Shown piece after piece: positions 22,678 to 34,651 of a stretch of DNA of 64,000 nucleotides. How positions within the stretch are numbered: the first letter of the stretch is position 1; each line of letters begins with the position of its first letter. Position numbers and translations under genes: made by a program. Origin of the DNA: Rusavskia elegans (Eukaryota > Ascomycota > Lecanoromycetes > Teloschistales > Teloschistaceae); assembly GCA_011316305.1 (NCBI GenBank), contig SAUG01000052.1, forward strand, positions 496,001 through 560,000, written 5' to 3'. The notes beneath the pieces are model-generated. The model ran no database searches and was not told the DNA's origin. It saw only the letters and a program-made list of their open reading frames with translations.

Positions 22678-23699
22678 ATGAAGTCTACAAGCCGCCTCTT
22701 CAAGTCAGACCGATTCTTAACGCCTGGGAATCCCACGGGATTGACTGGACTTCTCACGCATCCGGCACCTCGCTCCCAGCTCATCTACCTCTACTCGTCC
22801 ACCCTCGACAAGCTCTCGAAGATCCCAGAACATAGTGTCTATCGTCAAAGTGCCGAAGCCATAACGAAACAACGACTGAACATAATCAATGGCTTCAAGC
22901 CACCAGGTTACGAGGAGTGGGCGCAGCGCGCAAAACAAAAGATCAATGAACATCCCAACGTTTTTGGCAAAGACAGGGAACCTTCCAGTGTATACATGTC
23001 AGCTCAGTTGACGCAGGAGAAGGATCAAAGAGATGTTCAATGGGACGATAAAAAGTAATGTCAACCGGATAATTCTTCCCAGACTGAGGCTCATTCTGAG
23101 GCAGGCAACCAGCTGGACTGGAAGGCACCAGGACCGCAGAGGAAAGGAGTCAGCAGTCAGGAGTAGTCACAAAAGCAGCAGTTATTCCAGAGGCTGATAT
23201 AGTGCGATGGGAGAATGAGCCTCCTTTAGAGGCCAGCCAGTGCGTAATCATCCAGTCATTTCCGAGGCAGCTATTGCCAGCAGGGGCCCATTTCAGACAC
23301 GGACAGAGATGGAGCTGACTGGCTTTATCAGAATTGCCGAAATCGAAGATAAGATTGGAGCAGGCTTGATCGAAGAAATCATCCAAGTGGCAGAAGGGGA
23401 AAACCAATTGGTAGATACCATACTCGAATCAAGATCGTGAGTCCGCCAGTTGACCGATCATTGGCCGCTAGATATCCGAGTACTGATGAAATGTAGGTGG
23501 GAAGAACTTGACGAGAAACCACCACAAGGTACCATCATTTGCAAACGTTCTACTTTCGCAAGACTGATCAATTCTAGGGCAATGGGAGTATTTTTCAAGA
23601 GACCAGCATAGTATGTGGTATCGTTCTTCTCACACTTGTCTATCGCTGACTGCATTGATAGCACCTGGAACACAAGAGCCTCCCAAGGCGAAGAGCTAG
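22678..23699 (+). CDS. NADH:ubiquinone oxidoreductase 29.9 kDa subunit (NDUFA5 / ETC_C1 family)
   Basis: Exons 22678-23054, 23105-23239, 23332-23436, 23497-23528, 23578-23610 and 23662-23699 total 720 nt, or 239 residues. The N-terminal half has PTGLTGLLTHPAPRSQL and SVYRQSAEAIT, the ETC_C1 domain. The fungal C-terminal extension is rebuilt by splicing: WENEPPLEAS, EIEDKIGAGLIEEIIQ, WEELDEKPPQGQWEYF. It is an accessory subunit of the complex I matrix arm. The extreme C-terminus (last 12 residues) depends on the last splice and is uncertain. The start was chosen at the Met before the basic presequence KSTSRLFKS; the frame is open further upstream. Confidence 0.87.
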
Positions 23700-25088
23700 T
23701 TGTACATTATGCAGATACAAAATCATGGCAATCAAGTCTCTATTTTCACTGTCAGCGGGCCTTCTCAAGCGTCTGATGGCTGTAAGCGGCACCTCACCAA
23801 CAGTAACTGGAGGGGTAAAGCATCCGATAGAACGCGTCGTCGAGGTGTCGAATACCTGGCTTTCAATTGATAGGCCATGGCGGCTGTTGCTACGTGTTCA
23901 CATCAGCGTCTTTGGATTTTCAAGTCAGAAGTTTACAGATCAGTATGCGCTTGCTCTCGGATGATGCCAATTTCGCTTTGGCAGGGCACTTGGTTGGGAT
24001 ATCAATCTAGGTATCGATTGCCTTGCTTGCAAATCGCAGGGTCGTTGTCGGACATTACGCTCCACGTGTTTCGGTATCCACGATTACCTAATCCAATGAC
24101 GAGCACGTCCAAGTGTAATTGCAAGTGAGGTACGACGGCAGTTCCAGCCTATGTGGTGCCAACATCTGCTCCAAATTCGAAAGATTCATCCTGGTTTTCT
24201 GTCCAGAGGCTGTCGTTGACCCATCATTTCAATTTGTACCATTTTTGCCAGCATCAACTTACGTCCAACGATATGGTTAAGAAATACAGCAAAGGCCAAT
24301 CCTCAACTGCAATCTAAGCACGTCAGCAGCCGCGAAGATGTGCAAGGAAATAGCTACATAGAAATGAGCGGCATCATTGTACAACGCTCAACTATTCCGG
24401 CCACCACAGCCGACTGCCAAATGAGAATAAAGCGCCATTCCCAACGAAGAAGAAGACACCTTCATCTCCTCCTCCCAGCAAAGAAGCGATATTTATGTTG
24501 TACGACAATGTCAAAAGCGTCATCCACAAAGCTTCACCACTTGAAGAGCGAATCATCTTCAAGCGCAAAGCAAATCTGGCAACAATGGCCCGTTCGAGCC
24601 CCAGCGGAGGACCCAAATCCATCCCAGGTTCAGCAGACCATTTTGTGGAAGATCGGAATGGACATCACGCGCGGGAGAACAATAATTGGTCTCACGATGG
24701 TCTCTGTATCGAACGAGGATAGCTGAGAGGACTGGCGTAGGCCTTATACGGCCGGACAAGGTGTGAAACACAGTCACTATGCTTTCCCTTTATTGGGCAG
24801 GGTATGTAATCCATTGGCTTGGCTGAGCTCTCGATGTGAATATCAGTCACGGTGCCATTTACAATGTGATTATGATGATGTGCTACGCAGGTTCGGTACG
24901 ATTTTCCTACCTCTCTACTTATAATTCCATTTCTCTTCTTTGATTATTCAGAAGTCCGGTCTCAAGACTCTAGCGGCCTTGAAGCGGGGCCCATTACCTC
25001 ATTTTTTCCCTTCCGTCTGAAGCACGTCCATCCATATCTGCAGCAAATATGAATCCTCTACATTACAATCGCACACAAAAACGCCGGA
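23700..25088. other. Intergenic region with one weak coding candidate
   Basis: About 1.4 kb before the dehydrogenase gene. One plus-strand frame, open about 24353-24722 with its first Met at 24495, has fungal-like codon use and includes SPLEERIIFKRKANLA, but I recognise no domain and cannot find flanking exons. It may be a small gene or chance. Confidence 0.35.
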
Positions 25089-26657
25089 ATGGCTCCGCAA
25101 TCACCAAAAATCGCCTTCGCCGGCCTCGGCGCCATGGGCTACGGCATGGCAGCCCACCTCGTCAAATCCGGCTTCCCAGTCACAGGTTTCGACGTCTATC
25201 AACCAGCATTAGACCGATTCCTGAGCGAAGCTAAAGGCACATCAGCAGCGAAAACCCCCAAAGAAGCAGTCCAAGACGTTGATTTCTTCATCTGCATGGT
25301 TGCCAATTCCGTGCAAGCGACACCACTTTTTCTCGATAGCGAAACGGGTGCAGTGGGGACCTTGAAAGAAAATGCAACCGTCATTATGTGCTCTACCGTT
25401 GCGCCTGCTTATATCGATGAACTCAAATCCCGTTTGAAGGAAATAGGGAGGTCGGATATCCGTCTTATTGACAGTCCTGTTTCCGGCGGTGCTGGCCGAG
25501 CAGCTGATGGCACCCTTTCCGTCTTCGCGTCCGGCGCAATAGACGATGTTGAAAACGCGCGTGCTGTTTTGCAATGCATGAGTGGCAAGCTCTATGAGAT
25601 CCCGGGCGGAGTGGGCGGAGGCAGTAAAGCCAAACTGATCCATCAGATTTTCGCGGGGATCAATATTGCTATGGCGAACGAAGCGATGGGGCTTGCTGCG
25701 GTGGCGGGAATGGATACACGAGAGGTGTTTGAGAGGTTGAGGGGCAGTGAGGCATGTAGTTGGATGTTTGAGAATCGAGTGCCGCATATGTTGGATGCTG
25801 GGTTGGGGAGGTATTCGGCTATGACGATTATTGCGAAGGATGTGGTATTCCTTCCCTTTTCTTCCTCGCGTTGGTCATGTTTTCTACCACCACGCCTTTC
25901 TTTTTCTCCCTTTTCTCTGGTTTCTTTTGGTTTAGCTTGCTGTTACTTGTATGTTGGATGGGCTTCCTGCTGTGAGTATATGACGTGCTTACATTCATGA
26001 TCATGCAGGGTATCATAACACAAACATCCCGCTCCCACAAATTCCCCCTCCCCCTCCTCTCCACCGCCGAACAACTCTACCTCTCCGCCCTCACCAACGG
26101 CTGGGGCGCCGAAGACGACTGTGTCCTCGTCCGCCTCTATCTTTCCCCCTCCCAAGCCGACCTCGTAGCCACGCAATCCGGCACCTCAAACTCCGCCCCC
26201 GAAATACCACACAACGTAACATGGGAAACAATCCGCGACGTCATGATCGCCGTGCACATCGCCGCCATCACCGAAGCCATGGGTTTCTGCGAACATTTGG
26301 GTATCGATGTGGCGATGATGTATGATATTGTGTCCAATGCGGCGGGGAACAGTAGGGTTTTTGAGGCGTGTTTTAGGGGGATGGGGAAGGAAAAGTGGAG
26401 GGTGGAGGGGTTGGAGGAGGCAGAGCAGATCGTACAGAGACTCGTGAGTGCGATCTGATTCTCTTTTTCCTTTGCTTCCGGGTGAAAAGCGGGAAGAGGG
26501 GTGGATGTTGGTAGGGTTTTGGTGGTATGAATAGATTGACTGATTTGGTGTGGTGTAGGCGAAAGCTGTAGACGATGTTTATCCCCTGCGATATCCGTTA
26601 TATCTGGGTAGTGCCGCGTTGCAGGAATTTTGGAGGCAGGGGAGGGGGTTAGGATAA
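25089..26657 (+). CDS. 3-hydroxyisobutyrate dehydrogenase-like (beta-hydroxyacid) oxidoreductase
   Basis: Exons 25089-25844, 26009-26443 and 26559-26657 (introns 164 and 115 nt) encode 429 residues. The N-terminal Rossmann fold has IAFAGLGAMGYGMA (residues 7-20). The substrate motif DSPVSGGAGRAADG and the helix GSKAKLIHQ, with the catalytic Lys, are present. The second all-helical domain, usually single, is followed here by further helical sequence spread over exons 2 and 3 (VMIAVHIAAITEAMGF, FEACFRGM). The protein is therefore longer than the usual 300 residues and resembles fungal L-threonate or hydroxyacid dehydrogenases with a duplicated C-terminal domain. The substrate is not determinable. 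Confidence 0.83.
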
Positions 26658-27511
26658 ATGGCTTATACGGTATGTTAGAAACGGTCCGTTTTCGCTGAAA
26701 TGGTAGTTATGAGGTATACAGCCGTGTAATGATTATCTTACAGCTCCGTGTTCGTGTTCGTTTGAGAAATCATTTGGTTGGCAGAGAAATATAACATCCA
26801 TTAAATATATATATCCAATCCATATAATTCCGCCAGCTCATTCCATCTTCATTTGTATAAGCGTCCATTGTTTTGCTGCTCGCTGAATATTTACATGTAC
26901 ATGATCCTCCCAGCATAGATCCCATGATGGTGATAAGAAAAATATACAAAACAAACCAAACCAAACCAAATCACAAGAAACAACACCAATCCACACACTC
27001 AATAATCCCTCCATATATCGAACACATACACCCCTCCATTGACCTTTCATCGTCGCCATAGCTAAACCCTACATCAGCAACAACTGCGGAATCCAATACT
27101 TCCTTTGCCCCAGCAAAATGCAACACAGCCCAACCTACGCTTTGTAGTATAGTATATATCTCGGACGTTAAAACGCATGAGAATGACGGGAAAGCGGGGA
27201 TAAAGGGGAGAGGAAATGCGAAAAGATATAGGCGGACAAGAAGAAAAAGGGGAATACCCACAATTCCTGCCTTTACAAACCCCTCCTCACCCTCACCCCT
27301 CACACCTCTCCCCTGTACTTTTAACCCTTATACTTGCTTGGAGGTGTCATACGGTCATCTGGTCTGTTAACGACTCTTTGCCGTGCTAAATGGTCGTAGT
27401 ATTGAAACCAATGCTGTTTAGGTAGTCATGAATTAAGTATTAATAATTAAGCAATACACATTAAGTGATCAATCCACCCCTTTCTCGTCCTATTCAGAAC
27501 CAACAACGCCC
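26658..27511. other. Intergenic, convergent 3' flanks
   Basis: About 850 bp of AT-richer sequence including short A-rich runs near 26930-26980 (AAACC repeats). I saw no coding exon or RNA. Confidence 0.5.
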
Positions 27512-29605
27512 CTAGCAACCCCGGACCTGTAATCCTGGTGCACTAGGTCCAGCATCGTAACCATTCACACTTCCTCCCGGCCCAGGTACCCTTTCGGCTT
27601 CAGCTCGTTCCTTTGCATACTCAGCAGTGCTCTTCAGATAATCCAACCAGGCAATTTTCGGGCTTACATGACTCGAGACTCGCACGACATCAATGGATGT
27701 CTCTTGTTCGACTCCATCACCATGTTGAAGGATATGGTTGACCTGCTCCAGGTTCACCCCGTTGTAGATGCCCGCTTTTGTAGCTTTGGGAGAACCGGGT
27801 ATTGTCAATGTAGGCGGACCGGTCGAATCATTGCTTCGAAGAAGGGTGGGAGTCCGGTCCGATCTTGGTGTCTTGATTTTCATTCCAATCTCTATCTCGC
27901 TCTCGCTTTCGGAAGTTGTGTCCTCAATCGCGCAGCCATTCTCGCCATTAACACTGGCAGCCAACTCCTCTTTTTGCCGAGTTTCCTTGGTTACATGACC
28001 GTCTTCACCGTTGGCGGCCCGTTCCTTCTTCTGCCGAGATTCTTGTATTTCTTGACGGCGTTTAGCGACCAGTTCATCTTGGTGTGCATCAACCATTCTT
28101 TGATACTTGACTTGAGTCCTATCGATCTCCTTTCCATACGATGCGTCAATCGTCGAACCTAAAGACTCCTTTGTCTGGTGTAGGACATACCTTAAGGATC
28201 GCATCACTTATCGCTGGCTTTGGTCTTGCAAAGCCTTCCATTACAACAATCCCATCATTCGTGACTCTAGCTGAGACCGATGCTGGTCGAGTCCATTTAA
28301 CGTGATTATTGCGATGGGATTTCCGAGGTATTGGTCCGATGTCTTCACGATAGTCCGGGCTGTAAGTACTCACAAAATCCCAAAAGCTGACTCTGGGTGC
28401 CGTTGTAGTAGTAGCCTTGGATTCATCGACCGAATCGTGGTCTATTTCTGTCACCTCACAAAGTAGATCCTCGGGCGGGTCGTCAGAGGTAGGCGGACTG
28501 TCCGAGTCGCCTGGAGTGTATGTCCCGTGAGCATTCTTCTTGGTGAATCCCACAGGTTCGATCGAGGAGACGGTAACGGGAGGCGAAGGCTGACATTGTC
28601 GTACAGTATTGGGCGTTGGCTTACGAGGACACAGTGAGACTTTCTTTGCAAACTCCGCATCCTCAGCCAACGAGGGGTGATCCGAACGCAATGGCTGACT
28701 TCGTCGTAGTGCGTTTCTACTTGGTTTTTGAGGATCTGGTGGAATTTCCTTTTGGGCTGCTCGATCAGGGTAACGCGAGCGCGAGCGACGTTCTCGTAAT
28801 CCGTATGGCAGTCCAAGCTTGTCTCGGGTTATGCCTCTGCCGCGTATGCTGTCTTGGTCCGTGATCTTCTCTAGAGCTGAAAAGGATCAAAGAAGTCAGA
28901 TGTTCCAGAAGTCGCTCCCGTTTCGGCTTGATGTGCCTTACCTTTACCAGGGTAGCCCATGCTTACCCAGGACGTGAGCAGTCTTTTCATGGCAGGCGTT
29001 GCGTTGCTCTCACCCTTCGGTCCAAATAATAGCTTCGCGACCTTCTCCCTCGCGTCTGCAGTGATAGTGTCTGCAGTCTGGGATGGTTTTGGCTGTTGCG
29101 GTGGGTTTTCTCCTATACGTTGAATGCGCTCCTTTTCTTTGACGTCGAGGATGCTCTTGACATGGTCAACTAACATGGTCATCTGGATATTCGTCGCTAG
29201 AGGACTACCCGTTTTTCAGTAAATCAGGGATGGTTCTTGGGTACGGATGCAGACGTACCCAGGCTCAACAAGCTCAGGCAGCATCCCAGAAGCAGAAACC
29301 ATGTACTGCCAGTTGTCTGGATGGTTAATCAGGTCCGTGAAAAGCTTGGTCTCTTGGTCGTTGCTTTCACCGCCTCGGATACGGTTGATCATAAGCTGAA
29401 CAAACTTATGATACTGCAAGATGCGCTCCGGAGTATCGAGAGGCCATGTCCTTCTTGCCAGGAAGCGAGGATCAATGGGACCTATTCCAACTCCGTCGGT
29501 TCCCGTTGAATGTGACGCATCGAGTTGATCTGTATCTTGGCCTGATCGCGATGGTTTGGCCCCAACTTCTTGCTCAGATGACAGTATAGACTGCCGGTCG
29601 TCCAT
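27512..29605 (-). CDS. Hypothetical protein, 637 residues, largely disordered
   Basis: Exons 29605-29259, 29204-28942, 28876-28191 and 28129-27512 (introns 54, 65 and 61 nt) join without a stop and sum to 1914 nt. I do not recognise the family. The first 130 residues look folded: DPRFLARRTWPLDTPERIL, then helices, then MVSASGMLPELVEPG. A short helical block, DAREKVAKLLFG, follows. The middle is Arg/Ser-rich with RERRSRSRYP. The last exon has a long Glu/Lys/Arg coiled coil (KRRQEIQESRQKKERAA) and acidic ESESEIEI, and ends in a Gly/Pro-rich tail. The last acceptor is inferred from frame alone. A nuclear scaffold or regulatory role is possible but unproven. Confidence 0.65.
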
Positions 29606-30025
29606 GTTTGGGGATCAATCAAACAATGAGCAAGAAAAGTGTGAGCCGTCAAGTATAGCAGATACGATGGTACCATGCTATGAGGGTTGTTGTTGTAGTA
29701 GTGGAAGTTGGGGTCTCTAATGTGGTGGTGGAGGAAGCGGTGAAGTGAATGAGCCATCACAAAAGGAAGTGACGATGGGGAGTACGAACAACTGTTGAGC
29801 AGCATCACGGGAAGTCGACCTCTCGATATGACTTTTGTTCTATGAATCCGATGCTACAGCATATGCAATATTTGAGTAGAGAGAGGAAACTTGATGCACC
29901 CTACCAGAGACCTTTGTTTCGCGTCGCCCCAACCTCATCAACATGTCTTCATGCGATCATCATCTACTGAGTGACGTTGGAAGCAGCACCTCGTCGTACT
30001 CCTTGTGCTCTTGGAGACCCAGAGT
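29606..30025. other. Intergenic region
   Basis: About 420 bp between two minus-strand genes: the promoter of the 637-residue protein and the 3' flank of mpd1. No coding signal. Confidence 0.5.
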
Positions 30026-31312
30026 TTACTTCGTAGTTTCTTGGACCTTCTGAACAATTGGCACGATCTTGCTGAACAATGGGTGACTCTCCTCCAACCC
30101 GCAGACCTTCTTGACCACCTCCTTTGCTTCAGTCGACTTCAAGATCTTGCTCAGCTCGGCGCTCTCCTCGTCATCCTTCACATCTAAGAAGGAAAATGCC
30201 TGTTCGATGGCGCCCAGAAGTGCATCGATCTTGTCACCCGATTCAGCGAGCTGGGATGCTGGACCGACAAAACGTTCCTTTCGTGAAAGCTTCCGCAGAG
30301 GCGCTCGGCCAACGCGCTCGACAAAATCCTCGAGGTAAGGATTCGAGATACGCTTGACAATCTTCTCGACGTAGGCTTTCTGCTCCTCCGTACTGATGCC
30401 GTGCTTCTTAACAATCAGGTGGGAGGTCTCAGACAGACAGTCGTACACGATCTTGTTGATGTCGGAATCTTGAAGAGCGTCATGAATGGTGCGCTTGCCC
30501 CGGGCATGACCATAGTAGGCGGCGGCAGCATGGCCGGTGTTGACGGTGAAGAGCTTTCGCTCGATGTAGGGGTTTAGGTCATCGACCCACTTGATAGCAC
30601 TGACTTCTGGGTGGCCTTCTTTGGCAAATGGGGTCTTGTCGACCACCCACTCGTAGAAGGATTCTATCTTGACATTCAGGCCGGCGTTAGGATCTTGACC
30701 AGGCACAATGCGGTCGATGGCGGAGTTGGCAAAGCTGGCACGGTCGTTGATGGAAGATAGGCGATCTGGCGGGGTGTTCTTGCTGTCCTTGATGAAGCCG
30801 GCAAGGGTATCGGTTGCTCCGATGGCGTTCTCACAAGCGACGACTGCAACTGGTTTGGGTGCAGTTCGCTTGTCGATGCCCTTGGCAATGACGGGTGCAA
30901 TGAACTTCAAGATGTTGGGGCCGACAGCACAAGTCACCTTTGGGGAGAGGCAATACATCAGCGTCTGCGCGGGACGCAAACACTGGATGGGGTTCTCACA
31001 AGATCTGCGGTTGAAGTCTCGTCAATGACATCTGCCTCGTGGGTCTTGGAGTTGATTGCTCGGTAGTTGGTGATTTTGTTGACCTTCTCGCCCTCTCCGC
31101 CGATCTCGGTGACGGTGTACTCTTTGTTCTTTTGTAGCTGTTCGATGATGCTGTCCATGACATCGACGAAGACGACCTGACGAAGGATCAGTGAAATAGT
31201 GCTTCATGGCATACAAGATCCATCGTACCTCATAGCCCGCGAGATGAAGCTTTTCAGCAACGAAACCACGGCCAACGTTTCCACCTCCGAAATGCACGGC
31301 TTTGAGACCCAT
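30026..31312 (-). CDS. mpd1: Mannitol-1-phosphate 5-dehydrogenase
   Basis: Exons 31312-31229, 31176-31000 and 30937-30026 (introns 52 and 62 nt) encode 390 residues, the normal size. The NAD-binding motif [14 protein letters not shown] (residues 7-20) opens the protein. Next come [10 protein letters not shown], which is rebuilt across intron 1, and [12 protein letters not shown] across intron 2. The catalytic-domain blocks [18 protein letters not shown] and [17 protein letters not shown] are those of polyol dehydrogenases. The enzyme reduces fructose-6-phosphate to mannitol-1-phosphate in the cytosol, the main route to mannitol in filamentous ascomycetes. Confidence 0.95.
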
Positions 31313-31727
31313 GATTGCGGCTGTAGTAGGTGGGTATGTGAAGGAAGTGGGAAAGGTGCAACTGTAATCAATTGGGGACTGGAAAATCAATTGACTTGTT
31401 ATATTAAAAGGACGAGAATACTTGTTGACTTGACTTGTGGGATGAGGTGGGGTTGTCTGCTTGGGTGGTCCAAGCTCTCTCGGAGACTTTTCCTAGCGTT
31501 TGCTGCGCCAATTGGGTTGTCCATCAACTCATACTTTACGCCGCCAGCTGCTGTCTCTGCATTGTCACAGCAGCGGTGTAAGACTGCTGGAAGTGAAAAT
31601 CATTCTTCCATTCCTGACCAATTATCCTGAATGCCTGGGTGTCTACTTACACAACGCCTGGACGATGCTATGGCTAAACCGAGCATCGAGTCGAGGAGCA
31701 AGGATCACCCTGCAATCAGTCGTCTTC
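31313..31727. other. Intergenic: mpd1 promoter and 3' flank of the SUR7-like gene
   Basis: About 415 bp without a coding signal. It must contain the mpd1 promoter. Confidence 0.5.
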
Positions 31728-32698
31728 TCAATATCTGCCTTTTTTGCCTTCAAAGACATAGCTGGTCTGCCGACGTCGATGAGCCACAAACTCATAGATC
31801 CAGGCCACCGCTGCAAAGGCCATCAAGACCGTCGCCGCCCACGTCATCCCCAAGAATGTCTTCCCCTTGCTGGCAGATATGCCCACATCATTACCATGCT
31901 GGTTGATCTCATGCACCACTTTCGACATTATGACGCTAGCGATAGCCGATGCGATCCCTAGTGCTAATAGCGCAAGCTATATCTCATCAGGGGACATGCC
32001 ACGAAACCGACGACAGGGCTGTCACTCACAGAAGCCAGCCCATTGTTGACCAGAGGTGCAGCCCGCCCGTCCGAGAGCACTCCAAGAAATGCCCCTGCAA
32101 GAGCCAGACCGGTTGCTGCAGCACCCACACAATACAGCACAAACATCGCCTTGCTCGCCATCTCCACGGCGTGAACGGCATCTTTGATGGCTGAAGGCCA
32201 GCGGAGGTCCGCCAAGCTGATTCCGGGCTTCAGTTCTTGCTGGATGGCAGCGGTGGGGTCGAAGTGGAACAGGGCGGTCCGATTCGAGCACTGCGTGACG
32301 TTCTTGTCGGGGTCAACCGTCTTGTTTGCCAGAGGACCAGGCGTAAAGTAGCCCTCGCAGTAGTTCAGCAGATGAGCGCTGTAGAAGTCATGGATGTTGA
32401 GCGCCTTGGCGACATCTGCGATCAGGTCGTTGACTTCGCCTTTGATGCTGTTTTCGATCGAATTGAGCAGTGAGGATGAGCTCTTGGATGTGTCGAGTGT
32501 GGTGCGACCGAGCATCGAAGTGTTCAACTACATAGGTTAGATCTTGAAAGCATCAGTCCACGATCCATTCGAGCTCACAGTGAAGATATCCGCATGCTCA
32601 ATGTAGCCGCGCTTGGAGCCAGCGAAGATGCACAACAGTGAAAGGATGAAAGCGACAAGGGTGCACAGCAACGGAACAAGTGCTGTTAAGCGCATCAT
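31728..32698 (-). CDS. SUR7/PalI-family tetraspan membrane protein
   Basis: Exons 32698-32579, 32527-32030 and 31976-31728 (introns 51 and 53 nt) encode 288 residues. The first exon is a hydrophobic segment (residues 4-26) ending CIFAGSKRGYIEHADIF. A long extracellular loop with two cysteines (NYCEGYF, TQCSNRT) and N-glycosylation sequons (NKT, NVT, NRT) follows. Three more transmembrane helices then come, and a basic cytosolic end HRRRQTSY. The four-helix layout with a Cys-containing first loop is that of the SUR7/PalI family, which acts in eisosomes or ambient pH sensing. Which branch it belongs to is uncertain. Confidence 0.78.
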
Positions 32699-33690
32699 GT
32701 AAAAGTCTTCTGCTCAGCAGATGTAGTAATAGGTTGATTAGAAGAGTTCGCAGCTTTGGCAAATCAAATGATGTTAGGGAGTGATGGTGCAAACCAGTTG
32801 CAGCTTCCTGAACGGAACCGGTGTGGAAGACAAAGGAAATTATTGCTCGCCAGGAGGGTATGCGATTTCAAAGAAGTGAACAGACTTCGCAGAGAATTTG
32901 TATTGTGCCAGATACAGATGTGACAGTATTGTTGTCGGAGCTCCATGGCTATTCATGAGTAGATTCAATCACCCCCATTCTTGTGTCCATGCTACATGGA
33001 ATGTGACGTAACCAAGCCAATCAAGACAATATCGATAGCCAACCGATACATGCTCGACAGACGCTGGTTTCATCGTTGAAGCAGGAGCTGTGAGGACTCT
33101 TCACTGAAGAGTCTGAAGTGTGTAGCATGATTGAAATCGAACGTCGCAGCCGTTGGATGACCGCTTCTCGTGTCCGCGTTTCTTGGCGGCTCGCCCTGCC
33201 TATTTTGGGCGCGGTGCAAACGCCGTGTTTCAGAACTGCTTCCCCCTATTGCTGACTTGCTCGTGATAGTTGCCTTCATTGAGACGATCGTGAATGTTCC
33301 GACATGATCGCACTCAGCTACGCAGCTGTATCACTATGTTAGACATTTGGGGTGGCGAGCAGACAGACGTACATGAGGCTAAAACAACCGTAATATGTCT
33401 TGCCCGCTGCTTTTGGTAATTTACCCCCTAGTATGATCTGCCCGTTTTGCTGGCACGGTATCTCCTCCACCACTGCGTTGGAAACCCTCGCCACGCCCAC
33501 TGAGTTGAGCGGAGGGCGGAAGGTCTGGGCGGTACGTGAGCGGATCCGTTGGAAGAACAGGCTCGTGCTGCAAAGTGCCGCATAGCTTTCATCGTCTCTG
33601 CATTGGTATTGCCATCGGGCGTGCCAACTGATGACAAGCAGCTTAACCTAGGGAAATGAGTTTTCTTCAGCCAACTGCGGGCTTTGGCTT
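32699..33690. other. Intergenic region
   Basis: About 1 kb between the SUR7-like promoter and the tim21 stop. Small minus-strand frames near 33428-33703 and 33070-33279 show no domain, no start context and no exon partner, so I leave them as non-coding. Confidence 0.5.
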
Positions 33691-34401
33691 TCATTTCCGC
33701 CACTGCATCCCCAGAAAGTTGAAGCTTGAGTGTTTCTTTTCCGGCGTAGCGTCGGTGTTCTCGAGATATATTCTGGGCTGCCCCTTAACGTCGAGTGCCA
33801 GGTATTTGTACTGCCAATCAGCCCCGGGCCCTTTGAACGTGTGTAAGTTCACAACACCGCGGCGAGACGACCCTTCTACGTTGAAATGCATCATGAAGTG
33901 CTCGGTGCCGTTGGTGTCTTTGTATGTATTGGAAGCAATCGGCCTCGCTCTGGCCCACCGGTTCCATGTTGGCTCGCCGAATGCTCGTATCTTGTGACCC
34001 GATCCTAGAGCTTCTTTGACCCGGGAGTCTGATCGAATACGGTCCACCGCACGATTGAATTGGACCGTTTTGCTGTCGGTAGAGAAGACTTCCTTGTACA
34101 GGAAGTACGCACAGCCTCCAGTCATCACGAGTCCAGTGAGGATAACCCCCAGGTTGAACGTCTGCTGGGTAGTCCGTGCTGCTTTCTCCGTGACGCTGAG
34201 CTCTTTCCAACTGACTCGCCCATCGTCATTTGCTACTGTGATCTGCTTCCTTGATGCTTTAGGTATTCTGCCCAAAGTGTCCTGTGTAGCATAATGTCTT
34301 AAGCTCTTATGGATGAGACATCGGCGGACCCGAGGCAAGCAACGTCTCGCCTGGGGAACAGAGCACCTTTGTCCAGCAGTCAGTACTAGCCTCGCATCCA
34401 T
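33691..34401 (-). CDS. tim21: Mitochondrial import inner membrane translocase subunit Tim21
   Basis: A single exon of 236 residues. The N-terminal 40 residues are Arg-rich without acidic residues after position 2 (presequence, with RRCLIHKSLRHYAT). One transmembrane helix lies near residues 84-103. The intermembrane-space domain has FNRAVDRIRSD, KIRAFGEPTWNRWAR, and the end SFNFLGMQWRK. Tim21 docks the TIM23 channel to the TOM complex and to respiratory supercomplexes. All expected parts are present and the length is normal. Confidence 0.93.
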   Translation of the reverse strand: MDARLVLTAGQRCSVPQARRCLPRVRRCLIHKSLRHYATQDTLGRIPKASRKQITVANDDGRVSWKELSVTEKAARTTQQTFNLGVILTGLVMTGGCAYFLYKEVFSTDSKTVQFNRAVDRIRSDSRVKEALGSGHKIRAFGEPTWNRWARARPIASNTYKDTNGTEHFMMHFNVEGSSRRGVVNLHTFKGPGADWQYKYLALDVKGQPRIYLENTDATPEKKHSSFNFLGMQWRK

Positions 34402-34651
34402 CTTGACGTTGGAAAGGGAGCTTCTGAGAACTGATGGTGCTGAACATCCGTCTCACAAAGCGTTGGGCCATAAGCCGGATTAGTAAGCCGCCTTGGCATA
34501 ACTTACCCCTGCCTTTGGTACTTGCAAGACCACATTGCGAAATGCAGCAATACAGAGATCTCTCCTAGTACTTCAATTCCGTGTCGGTGGCCTTGACTCC
34601 TTCCAAACCGTTCAGCCTACACTCTCTTGTCCATCAAAGATCTGGGCCGCT

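Noticed and set aside
24353..24722. Plus-strand coding candidate with SPLEERIIFKRKANLA
   Set aside because: No partner exon, no domain and no convincing start; kept only as a note within the intergenic entry.
33428..33703. 91-codon minus-strand open frame upstream of tim21
   Set aside because: No domain, no exon partner and an unconvincing composition; probably chance.
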